Below are positions 1-11,853 of a stretch of DNA of 64,000 nucleotides, piece by piece. The notes beneath the pieces are model-generated. The model saw only the letters and a program-made list of their open reading frames with translations, did not search any database and was not told the origin of the DNA. A program made the translations under genes and the position numbers. How positions within the stretch are numbered: position 1 is the first letter of the stretch; every line of letters starts with the position of its first letter. The stretch lies in assembly GCA_964057225.1 (NCBI GenBank), contig OZ059898.1, positions 4,278,001-4,342,000 of the forward strand, given 5' to 3'. Origin of the DNA: Auanema rhodensis (lineage: Eukaryota; Nematoda; Chromadorea; Rhabditida; Rhabditidae).

Positions 1-3000
1 AGGCACGTTGTGTCCGGTGATTGTTCGATTTTGTCAAAGATTATTAACTATAATCAAATAAAAATGTTCACAAGTTGGGTATTCAGATGTGTAGATTCTG
101 AATTTCTTGGTGAGATTTGGCTGTGACTTTTCAAATTTCAGGAAAAAAGGTTTATATAGACCCTATCCACAAGATTTGTTCACAAAAAAGTTCAGGCTGT
201 AGGCACGTTGTGTCCGGTGATTGTTCGATTTTGTCAAAGATTATTAACTATAATCAAATAAAAATGTTCACAAGTTGGGTATTCAGATGTGTAGATTCTG
301 AATTTCTTGGTGAGATTTGGCTGTGACTTTTCAAATTTCAGGAAAAAAGGTTTATATAGACCCCATCCACAAGATTTGTTCACAAAAAAGTTTAGGCTTT
401 AGGCACGTTGTGTCCGGTGATTGTTCGATTTTGTCAAAGATTATTAACTATAATCAAATAAAAATATTCTGAGGTTGGGTATCCAGATGTGTAGATTCTG
501 AAATTCTTGGTGAGATTTGGCTGTGACTTTTCAAATTTCAGGAAAAAAGGTTTATATAGACCCCATCCACAAGATTTGTTCACAAAAAAGTTTAGGCTTT
601 AGGCACGTTGTGTCCGGTGATTGTTCGATTTTGTCAAAGATTATTAACTATAATCAAATAAAAATGTTCACAAGTTAGGTATTCAGATGTGTAGATTCTG
701 AATTTCTTGGTGAGATTTGGCTGTGACTTTTCAAATTTCAGCAAAAAAGGTTTATATAGACCCTATCCACAAGATTTGTTCACAAAAAAGTTCAGGCTGT
801 AGGCACGTTGTGTCTGGTGATTGTTCGATTTTGTCAAAGATTATTAACTATAATCAGATAAAAATGTTCACAAGTTGGGTATTCAGATGTGTAGATTCTG
901 AATTTCTTGGTGAGATTTGGCTGTGACTTTTCAAATTTCAGGAAAAAAGGTTTATATAGACCCCATCCACAAGATTTGTTCACAAAAAAGTTCAGGCTGT
1001 AGGCACGTTGTGTCCGGTGATTGTTCGATTTTGTCAAAGATTATTATTTATAATCAAATAAAAATGTTCACAAGTTAGGTATTCAGATGTGTAGATTCTG
1101 AATTTCTTGGTGAGATTTGGCTGTGACTTTTCAAATTTCAGCAAAAAAGGTTTATATAGACCCTATCCACAAGATTTGTTCACAAAAAAGTTCAGGCTGT
1201 AGGCACGTTGTGTCTGGTGATTGTTCGATTTTGTCAAAGATTATTAACTATAATCAGATAAAAATGTTCACAAGTTGGGTATTCAGATGTGTAGATTCTG
1301 AATTTCTTGGTGAGATTTGGCTGTGACTTTTCAAATTTCAGCAAAAAAGGTTTATATAGACCCTATCCACAAGATTTGTTCACAAAAAAGTTCAGGCTGT
1401 AGGCACGTTGTGTCCGGTGATTGTTCGATTTTGTCAAAGATTATTATTTATAATCAAATAAAAATGTTCACAAGTTAGGTATTCAGATGTGTAGATTCTG
1501 AATTTCTTGGTGAGATTTGGCTGTGACTTTTCAAATTTCAGCAAAAAAGGTTTATATAGACCCTATCCACAAGATTTGTTCACAAAAAAGTTCAGGCTGT
1601 AGGCACGTTGTGTCTGGTGATTGTTCGATTTTGTCAAAGATTATTAACTATAATCAGATAAAAATGTTCACAAGTTGGGTATTCAGATGTGTAGATTCTG
1701 AATTTCTTGGTGAGATTTGGCTGTGACTTTTCAAATTTCAGCAAAAAAGGTTTATATAGACCCTATCCACAAGATTTGTTCACAAAAAAGTTCAGGCTGT
1801 AGGCACGTTGTGTCCGGTGATTGTTCGATTTTGTCAAAGATTATTATTTATAATCAAATAAAAATGTTCACAAGTTAGGTATTCAGATGTGTAGATTCTG
1901 AATTTCTTGGTGAGATTTGGCTGTGACTTTTCAAATTTCAGCAAAAAAGGTTTATATAGACCCTATCCACAAGATTTGTTCACAAAAAAGTTCAGGCTGT
2001 AGGCACGTTGTGTCTGGTGATTGTTCGATTTTGTCAAAGATTATTAACTATAATCAGATAAAAATGTTCACAAGTTGGGTATTCAGATGTGTAGATTCTG
2101 AATTTCTTGGTGAGATTTGGCTGTGACTTTTCAAATTTCAGCAAAAAAGGTTTATATAGACCCTATCCACAAGATTTGTTCACAAAAAAGTTCAGGCTGT
2201 AGGCACGTTGTGTCCGGTGATTGTTCGATTTTGTCAAAGATTATTATTTATAATCAAATAAAAATGTTCACAAGTTAGGTATTCAGATGTGTAGATTCTG
2301 AATTTCTTGGTGAGATTTGGCTGTGACTTTTCAAATTTCAGCAAAAAAGGTTTATATAGACCCCATCCACAAGATTTGTTCACAAAAAAGTTCAGGCTGT
2401 AGGCACGTTGTGTCTGGTGATTGTTCGATTTTGTCAAAGATTATTAACTATAATCAGATAAAAATGTTCACAAGTTGGGTATTCAGTTGTGTAGATTCTG
2501 AATTTCTTGGTGAGATTTGGCTGTGACTTTTCAAATTTCAGGAAAAAAGGTTTATATAGACCCCATCCACAAGATTTGTTCACAAAAAAGTTCAGGCTGT
2601 AGGCACGTTGTGTCCGGTGATTGTTCGATTTTGTCAAAGATTATTATTTATAATCAAATAAAAATGTTCACAAGTTAGGTATTCAGATGTGTAGATTCTG
2701 AATTTCTTGGTGAGATTTGGCTGTGACTTTTCAAATTTCAGCAAAAAAGGTTTATATAGACCCTATCCACAAGATTTGTTCACAAAAAAGTTCAGGCTGT
2801 AGGCACGTTGTGTCTGGTGATTGTTCGATTTTGTCAAAGATTATTATTTATAATCAAATAAAAATGTTCACAAGTTAGGTATTCAGATGTGTAGATTCTG
2901 AATTTCTTGGTGAGATTTGGCTGTGACTTTTCAAATTTCAGGAAAAAAGGTTTATATAGACCCCATCCACAAGATTTGTTCACAAAAAAGTTCAGGCTGT

Positions 3001-4510
3001 AGGCACGTTGTGTCCGGTGATTGTTCGATTTTGTCAAAGATTATTAACTATAATCAAATAAAAATATTCTGAGGTTGGGTATCCAGATGTGTAGATTCTG
3101 AATTTCTTGGTGAGATTTGGCTGTGACTTTTCAAATTTCAGGAAAAAAGGTTTATATAGACCCCATCCACAAGATTTGTTCACAAAAAAGTTCAGGCTTT
3201 AGGCACGTTGTGTCCGGTGATTGTTCGATTTTGTCAAAGATTATTAACTATAATCAAATAAAAATGTTCACAAGTTAGGTATTCAGATGTGTAGATTCTG
3301 AATTTCTTGGTGAGATTTGGCTGTGACTTTTCAAATTTCAGCAAAAAAGGTTTATATAGACCCTATCCACAAGATTTGTTCACAAAAAAGTTCAGGCTGT
3401 AGGCACGTTGTGTCTGGTGATTGTTCGATTTTGTCAAAGATTATTAACTATAATCAGATAAAAATGTTCACAAGTTGGGTATTCAGATGTGTAGATTCTG
3501 AATTTCTTGGTGAGATTTGGCTGTGACTTTTCAAATTTCAGCAAAAAAGGTTTATATAGACCCTATCCACAAGATTTGTTCACAAAAAAGTTCAGGCTGT
3601 AGGCACGTTGTTTCTGGTGATTGTTCGATTTTGCCAAAGATTATTAACTATAATCAAATAAAAATATTCTGAGGTTGGGTATTCAGATGTGTAGATTCTG
3701 AATTTCTTGGTGAGATTTGGCAGTGACTTTTCAAATTTCAGGAAAAAAGGTTTATATAGACCCCATCCACAAGATTTGTTCACAAAAAAGTTCAGGCTGT
3801 AGGCACGTTGTGTCCGGTGATTGTTCGATTTTGCCAAAGATTATTAACTATAATCAAATAAAAATGTTCACAAGTGGGGTATTCAGATGTGTAGATTCTG
3901 AATTTCTTAAAGAGATTTGGCTGTGACTTTTCAAATTTCCGGAAAAAAGGTTTATATAGACCCCATCCACAAGATTTGTTCACAAAAAAGTTCAGGCTGT
4001 AGGCACGTTGTGTCCGGTGATTGTTCGATTTTGTCAAAGATTATTAACTATAATCAAATAAAAATATTCTGCGGTTGGGTAATCAGATGTGTAGATTCTG
4101 AATTTCTTGGTGAGATTTGGCTGTGACTTTTCAAATTTCAGGAAAAAAGGTTTATATAGACCCTATCCACAAGATTTGTTCACAAAAAAGTTCAGGCTGT
4201 AGGCACGTTGTGTCCGGTGATTGTTCGATTTTGTCAAAGATTATTAACTATAATCAAATAAAAATGTTCACAAGTTGGGTATTCAGATGTGTAGATTCTG
4301 AATTTCTTGGTGAGATTTGGCTGTGACTTTTCAAATTTCAGGAAAAAAGGTTTATATAGACCCTATCCACAAGATTTGTTCACAAAAAAGTTCAGGTTGT
4401 AGGCACGTTGTGTCCGGTGATTGTTCGATTTTGTCAAAGATTATTATTTATAATCAAATAAAAATGTTCACAAGTTAGGTATTCAGATGTGTAGATTCTG
4501 AATTTTCTAA
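1..4510. repeat. 200-bp tandem satellite, about 22.5 units, with 400-bp higher-order dimers
   Basis: A strictly 200-bp unit recurs from the first base, so the array runs off the left edge. Sequence shows at least three unit variants. Type A has CTATAATCAGATA and GTTGGGT, type B has TTTATAATCAAATA and GTTAGGT, and type C has ATATTCTGAGGTTGGGT. Between about 801 and 2700, A and B alternate regularly, giving a 400-bp higher-order repeat. C units sit at about 441, 3041, 3641 and 4041. The 67-69 codon frames inside recur once per unit and are by-products: the unit is not a multiple of three and carries no protein-like signal. The last unit (4488-4582) is a diverged variant. Confidence 0.97.
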
Positions 4511-4574
4511 TGAAAATTGACGAAGATCTTTTTATTTTCCGGAAAAAGGGTTTATCTCGACCCCATCCCAAAAT

Positions 4575-5790
4575 TTGTTCACAATGGCTTCGCTCAAGCT
4601 CCTCGTCTTCCGGCTGCTGGCTCCTCGGGATCCTGGATCCTTGGGCTCCTCGGGCTTCTGGCTCGTGGTGATCGGGTTCCTGGTTCTTCGTCTTCGGAAG
4701 GAAAAAGGCTTCTCTCAGGCTGCTCCTATTCAGACTCCTCGCTCCTGATCCTCAGGCTCCTCGGCGGCTCCTCGTCTTCAAGGCTTCTCTCAGGCTCCTC
4801 ATATTCGGACTCTTTGGGCTCCTGGTGACCAGGCTCCTGGTTCTTCGTCTTCGTAAGGCAAAAGCCTTCTCTCAGGCTCCTCGTATTCGGACTCTTCGGG
4901 CTCCTGGTGATCGGGCTCCTCGTATTCGGACTCTTCGGGCTCCTGGTGATCGGGCTCCTCGTATTCGGACTCTTCGGGCTCCTGGTGATCGGGCTCCTCG
5001 TATTCGGACTCTTCGGGCTCCTGGTGATCGGGCTCCTCGTATTCGGACTCTTCGGGCTCCTGGTGATCGGGCTCCTCGTATTCGGACTCTTCGGGCTCCT
5101 GATCCTCGGGCTCCTCGTCTTCGGGCTCTTCGCTCCTGATCCTCGGGCTCCTCGTCTTCGGGCTCTTCGCTCCTGATCCTCGGGCTCCTCGTCTTCGGGC
5201 TTCTCGTTCCTGATCCTCGGGCTCCTCGTCTTCGGGCTTCTCGTTCCTGATCCTCGCTCCTGATCGTGGGGTCCTCGTCTTCGGGCTCTTCGCTCCTGAT
5301 CCTCGGGCTCCTCGTCTTCGGGCTCCTCGGGCTCCTCGTCTTCGGGCTCCTCGGGCTCCTCGTCTTCGGGCTCCTCGGGCTCCTCGTCTTCGGGCTCCTC
5401 GCTCCTGATCCTCGGGCTCCTCGTCTTCGGGCTCCTCGGGCTCCTCGTCTTCGGGCTCCTCGCTCCTCGTCTTCGGGCTCCTCGCTCCTGATCCTCGGGC
5501 TCCTCGCTCCTGATCCTCGGGCTCCTCGCTCCTCGTCTTCGGGCTCCTCGGGCTCCTCGTCTTCGGGCTCCTCGCTCCTCGTCTTCGGGCTCCTCGCTCC
5601 TCGTCTTCGGGCTCCTCGCTCCTGATCCTCGGGCTCCTCGCTCCTGATCCTCGGGCTCCTCGCTCCTCGTCTTCGGGCTCCTCGCTCCTCGTCTTCGGGC
5701 TCCTCGCTCCTGATCCTCGGGCTCCTCGCTCCTGATCCTCGGGCTCCTCGTCTTCGGACTCCTCGCTCCTGATCCTCGGGCTTCTGGTTC
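4575..5790. repeat. GC-rich degenerate minisatellite (39-, 22- and 15-bp units)
   Basis: The segment is built from modules such as GGGCTCCTCGTCTTC and GCTCCTGATCCTCGG. A clean 39-bp unit is repeated about five times between 4906 and 5100, and shorter modules are shuffled further on. Base composition is far more GC-rich than the rest of the window. All frames of the minus strand are open, because the modules lack TCA, TTA and CTA. Unit lengths such as 22 bp shift the frame, so long translations here (Arg/Pro/Leu or Glu/Pro rich) are compositional. I do not call a gene. Confidence 0.9.
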
Positions 5791-6640
5791 TATAACCTTT
5801 GTCTTACCTTATGTTGTGTTCAGTATCCTAGGGGATTCGATCTTAGACTGTTTGAGTGTCAGTCTGTTATCTTATCCTTTCGGCTATTGACCACATTTAT
5901 ATATTATTGGTAACTATATGATAAAATAAAAAATGGATATATGATATAAACCTTAAGGGAATATAGAATCACTATAACGGCTATGTTCAAGGCGTTATAT
6001 CTTCTTAATTTGACCATATTTTCGAAATTTGATCGGTTTTTCAGGTTCTACGGGTCTGATTTCATATATTGAAGTTGGATAATACTGATTTTACTATTGT
6101 TAATCATATTTTTTTCTTTAAACCATGCCAAAGAACAAAACCATATGTCGCGCTCCACTGATAATCATGAATTCTGTTCAAATATTTAATTAATTTATTT
6201 TATAAAATAATATATAAACATATTTATATTAAATAGAAGTTCATTTCGTTAACTTACTTTTAATTATTTTTATTTTTCATTTTATTCAACTTTTTCCGAC
6301 TTCACTAGATAACTAACCACTGAAACATTTAATTAAAAATGATTAATCTGAATTAGAAAAATGAAATGGAACACAACCGTGTTTTGAGATTTTTAATTCG
6401 AAAATGGACCAAACTTTACTCAATATTTTAAATTTGTTTGTAAAAATTAGCGGTTTGTTTATAATAAAATATAAAAAGACAATGTTATGAAAAAAACTTT
6501 TATTAAATTTTATTATATTGATAGTATAAATAAATATCTTTAAAAGCAAATATAACGTTTTCTATTCAAAAATGGATAAGCTAAAGTAGTTTCAAAACTT
6601 TTAGTACATTTTGTAGAACGTCGAATCAGTAACAAAAAAT
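5791..6640. other. AT-rich spacer, no gene seen
   Basis: This sequence between the minisatellite and the tRNA fragment has no frame with protein-like composition and no recognisable repeat family. Confidence 0.6.
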
Positions 6641-6649
6641 AAAAACGTA

Positions 6650-6690
6650 TGCGTTTGGGGGGAATCGAACCCCCGTCGAATGCTTGGAAG
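6650..6690 (-). pseudogene. tRNA-Gly(UCC) 3' half, truncated at the anticodon loop
   Basis: Read on the minus strand, the segment gives an anticodon loop CTTCCAA (anticodon UCC), the 3' strand of the anticodon stem, a short variable loop, a T arm GGGGG-TTCGATT-CCCCC, the acceptor 3' strand CAAACGC and discriminator A. A run of T follows downstream (6641-6645), as expected of a pol III terminator. The layout matches eukaryotic tRNA-Gly(UCC). The 5' half, about 31 nt including the A box, is missing. At 6691 the sequence changes abruptly into the 200-bp satellite. This is a broken gene; an intact matching 5' acceptor strand (GCGTTTG) was not found nearby. Confidence 0.85.
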
Positions 6691-6925
6691 GGTATTCAGA
6701 TGTGTAGATTCTGAATTTCTTGGTGAGATTTGGCTGTGACTTTTCAAATTTCAGGAAAAAGGGTTTATATAGACCCCATCCACAAGATTTGTTCACAAAA
6801 AAGTTCAGGCTGTAGTCACGTTGTGATGTGTAGATTCTGAATTTTTTAATGAAAATTGACGAGGACCTTTTTATATTCCGGAAAAAGGGTTTATATAGAC
6901 CCCATCCCAAGATTTGTGCACAAAT
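6691..6925. repeat. Isolated copy of the 200-bp satellite plus a diverged unit
   Basis: 6691-6827 repeats the canonical unit from GGGTATTCAG to CACGTTGTG. 6828-6925 is a second, diverged unit containing AATGAAAATTGACGA and TTCCGGAAAAAGGG. The same diverged variant ends the main array at about 4488-4582. Confidence 0.93.
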
Positions 6926-7492
6926 ATTACATTTTGCAGAATTGAATGACTTTATCAAAACAATTTATACAAACAGATTGAATTCCCGTATGAAGTTGAA
7001 GGCTCATTTTAAAATGACAACATTAGACGGACATCTTATCACAATTAAAAAAAAACTGAATGAGAAAAAGAACCACGTACGATTCAAGTGTAATTGTCCC
7101 GTTATCAAAGAAAACTATACATAAAAGTATACAAAGTCCAATTTTAACTAAAAAATGGAGTAGCAATAGGGGGAAAAATGAAAGACCCTGAGGCAAATTA
7201 TTGATAGCCGAATATCAAACGACTAGTTACATTACAACTACTTCAAATTATATCAAAGAATCAAAGAAATAAGCATAGTTAAGAGATTCCATATGAGCTA
7301 TATACTTGGAAACAAACAGATTCTGATGGTTATTAAATCTTATAAGAGAAAAAAGACTTAAAAGCCATCCTATACAGACAATGAAGAGTGATTCATAAAC
7401 AACATAAAACGATAAAGTGGATACGAATAAAACAATTCTGTGAATATGATAAGCATCTGACTTAATCGTAAACATTTCCTATGAAATTCCTC
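6926..7492. other. Spacer downstream of the astacin gene, no gene supported
   Basis: A plus-strand open frame of 91 codons starts inside the satellite at 6849 and runs to 7124. It has no recognisable domain, and its first third is repeat-derived. The rest is probably the 3' flank of the minus-strand astacin gene, which ends at 7493. Confidence 0.5.
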
Positions 7493-10400
7493 TTATTCTT
7501 GACGTTTATATCTCAAAGAGAAACGAGCAGTTCGTCCATTTGGATGATAAATGACAAATATTTGATTACTTTCAGAAATAGTATCTTCTTTTGGACGATA
7601 ACAACAACTATAATTATATATTTTTATAAATAATAATTAATTAATTTAATATTCTGATATACCTTCTAAAGCCTGTTAATCGTACATCTAACTTATGTTT
7701 AATTTCGACATATGATTGACATCCATAAGAGCAAGGAAATTCTCCATCTGATAAACGGAATCGAAGACGAGAACCTTCTGCTACCTTAAAGTAAAAAACA
7801 ATATATGATATAAATTAGTATAATATACAGAGATTCTCCAATAGCAATGAACATCTTTGCCAGGTGGACTATTAAGTGTTTGCCAAGAATCAGTTGCATG
7901 AAGTTCTCCACCACAAGCTTAAAAATATAAAAATATTGATATTATATAATATTTTTATTTATATATGATCGAAACATACGACTGGGCTGTAAACGGCTAC
8001 AATCTATTCCTCCAAGACCTTCAGGACATCTACAAACGGCACAGTTGTTAGGATCAGGATATCCACCAGCAACACAACGAACATTTGATCTTCCAGCACA
8101 TGCATCTAAAAAAGAAACTATATGTATATATAATTAGTTAATTATATACTTGGACAGTAGATATCATTAATAACTTTAGCATCTAAGAAAGCCATTTTCT
8201 CCGTTCCCATAGTTGTAACATATTTCAGCTCTTTTGGTACAATAGTAAAATCAGAAACCTGTAATGAAAAATAAATTAAATTAACTTTTAAAATGGAAAT
8301 ATTAAGAAATCAATATAATTACCTTAACAGCATGTGCAACAGCGTGATAATGCATTAAACTACCATAATCATAAGGTACACGTCTTGGAGATACCTTAAA
8401 TTATTTCATTTTTATTTTATTTTCAAGTTTAATATAATACTTGTCTTATTCCAAAGGCTTGGAGCATACTACGGAATGGCATAAATGATGCAGTAGCTTC
8501 TTCCATTACGTTTTTCCAGTTAATTGAGATATGGCGATCTCTGTCTGGACGTTGATGTGTATGCCAGAATCCTAAGGCATGACCTGTTTCATGAGCAACA
8601 ACATATTCCTAAAATGAATATCATTGAGTTTCGTTACTGAAGTCACTACTAGATTTATCAACAACTATTTTCTTGTTTCCCTATTCATCTTACTCCCCTC
8701 TGTTCGTTTCGTTTTTTTTTCGAACGTTTGAATAAAGTTTAAGTTTGCGATCAATCCGTAACTTATATATAACAGAAACAGAGAAAAGTCAATCATTTGA
8801 ATTTCCAAAACGGGTATTCATCCTCATCATTAAGTCTATACTCTCTTACAGTCTGTATGGATTATCCTCTGAGAGGGACAAGTTTTTGTATAAGCGAAAA
8901 GCGTTCAAAGTCAGACAGCTGGCTAACTTGTTTATATGTTATATAATGTTTGCAAAGAAATAAAAAGCAAGTTATACTATATACTCATACAAATGTATAA
9001 TTTATGAAAAAAAATACTTTTTATATCTCAGTTTTTGTTGATTTAAAATGAATTTATAAAGAAAGAAAGAAGTTGATATATAAGAAAATAAATGAAAACT
9101 AACTTCAGCACATTCACTTCCTATAATAATATCTTGATGACCACCATTACGTCCAATATATTCAGTGAAACAACTATCACCTTTTTCCAAAACATATCGA
9201 ATACCATCACGATGCTAAAATTAAATATTTCTATTAAACAAAAAAAAATAAATTTAATTCGTGACAAAATTCCCAATTTAATAAATTTCTACTCAATATT
9301 TGAACTAGTATTATTCTTTATTCATATATTATTTGACTTTGACATCCTTATGCTATTCAAGTTGTTTAAGTATTTTAAATTTCAACACGAAAAGTCATGA
9401 TCTTTTCTATAATGTTTTTCTTTATTTTAAATATTTAAAGTATTTCAGTATAAATTATATATATAAATATTATTTTAAAATATTACTAACCTGCATATTC
9501 TCGCGGAATCTTAAGCATGTAGATTCTTCCCACATACGGATACCACGACGAATTAAATTTTGAAAGTTGTCTATAACAAAAAAATATAAAACTAGTTATC
9601 ATTTTTTTAAATGATATTTTAGAATAATTCCTCTCTTATTCTGTTTCTATTAGATTGAAATATCCGGATTATGTAACCTTGTTATTGGTCATAACGATAA
9701 AAAAAAAAGTTTTTTGTATGTATGCCCTATTCTCTCAAGAGACAGGAAAATAGAAGAACTTCAGTTAAAATTTAAAATGACAGATGATGATCTCAAGGAT
9801 GAAGAAAGGCATTTTCAAAGTTAAGTATTAGTAGTAGTCTGGATAGATTATGTAACAATGATATTACCTTGAAATGTTAGACTTCGTCCTTCTTTTTTTC
9901 CACACGCAACTCTTTTTTTTGTTTCTTCATTTCCCTTTCATTTCATTTCTTTATTTTTTATTTTTTTTTATTGTTGGCAATTCTTTTATTAAGAATGTAT
10001 AGATTGAAAGAATAATTTATGTCTTTTCAACATCATTGAAGTAAGATGTATCGATGAGGCCATATGTTTATAACATCATACATGGACACTACATATTAAC
10101 TTCTTATCCACTTTCGATTATTCCTTTTCATAAACATCCAGTTCTCAAACTGCTAGTTGCGTAATTCCACCACAGGTAGTTGAAAAGAATGTGAAAGAGT
10201 GAGAATTTATATGTTCGAGGATACACATGCTAAAGGTTCCCCTTCCCCCCCCCTCCTCCTTTTCCGATATGGTATGTAGTTATATGATGTACATACATTA
10301 CTATATACATTCAGATATCTCGTTTTTCAAACTAATTTTACCTTATATAACCTTTTATAATAATAAATAATAATATTTAAAATCTATATTATATAATATA

Positions 10401-11718
10401 ATAAATGATATATAATTATTTTAAATTATATATTAAATAATTGAAAAGTTAATATAATAAATAAGAAAATAAAAGATGATTTTCAAGAATGACTATTATA
10501 ATAAATAAAACATTATTATGATTATACTGGTTTATAAATGAAAAATATTACTTGAAAGAATTAATTTGAACGATAAAACTGTTTCATTATCGAGAACAAT
10601 TAAGAGAATATAAGAGATATTTGAAAAGATTTTAGCTTATTGTATTTACTACTCTTATATCAATGAATAGTCGGCCCTTTAGAATAAGATAGAAAACTTC
10701 TTTTATCCTTATTCTATATGTTAGCCTATACGTCCTCTTCACTTTAAGATTAATCCAGTTTTTATATTATCTATGAATATCAATAGAACAAAGAATTTGC
10801 CGTCAGAAATTATTTGTTATATCGTACTCTGATTATAAACCAAAAGATAATTGTTAAGCAATAAATATCAAAATAATAAAATACAAATATGAATTTTTGA
10901 GCGAATTCCATGTTTTTAAAAGATTTAAGTGAGAAGAGAAGCTATGATCTGATATGAAATTGATAGACATATCCGATGGTATCTACTTCCTTAATTGAGA
11001 AAAAAAAACAAAAATACATTTTTTTAAATATTTAATTAAATATTCTTTATATTTTCTTATCTTTTTAAAATATTTATAATTATGTTTAAATATAAAAATA
11101 AATAGATTTATGTGTTTTAAAATATTATAGAAACTATGAGATTTATAGGAAAATATATTTATAAATATGTGATCATTATTGAAAAGAAGATTATTTGACG
11201 TTGGAGAGAGAAACTTCTTATAACTTCATACTTTAATTACATGCAATGAAATGTTTAAAAGAGTTTATTATTTTGAATTTGACTCTATTTAATCCAATAA
11301 TCTTTTTTTTTTCATAAAAAACACAGAGATATCAATAAAAACAGGAACGAACACTGTTTCATCGAAGGTCGTTTGTAATCAAAAGGTTTCATGAAGATAA
11401 TACGATTTCAATAGGGGAACTAAACATATTCAATGAAATATAAATGATATTATTACAAATATTATATGTAACATCTTCATTTTCTATATAAGAAAATAGA
11501 AAAAGACTATTTCAGTTTTAAATCAACAGTATTGGCTTAATATGGCAAAAAAGAGTGATATATCTCTGTCAATTAATATCTCTATACATTTATGTTTAAC
11601 TTAACTATGTCGAACTTTGTAATGAAAGGAAAAAATGTTAAGAAAACATATGAAAGAAACAGATTGCGAAGCGGAAAATCGAAAAGCTTCATGTCATACT
11701 GGGTGAATTGCCAGTACA

Positions 11719-11797
<79 letters not shown>

Positions 11798-11802
11798 GAA
11801 AG

Positions 11803-11853
<51 letters not shown>

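Noticed and set aside
120-170. GGTTTATATAGACCC in each satellite unit as a spliced-leader RNA gene
   Set aside because: Only the first few bases resemble nematode SL1. The exon length, the donor site and the Sm-binding site expected of an SL RNA are not present.
210-232. TTGTTCGATTTTG in the satellite as a pol III B box
   Set aside because: Too many mismatches to GGTTCGANTCC and no paired A box or tRNA fold.
117-4326. Series of 67-81 codon open frames recurring every 200-400 bp on both strands
   Set aside because: They are produced by the 200-bp satellite unit, overlap each other on both strands and have no protein-like features.
4517-5625. Arg/Pro-rich and Leu/Gly-rich long open frames
   Set aside because: They follow from the minisatellite composition, exist in several frames at once, and the module lengths are not multiples of three.
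9092-9563. Plus-strand open frames over the astacin exons and introns
   Set aside because: They are antisense to clear astacin exons and lack domains.
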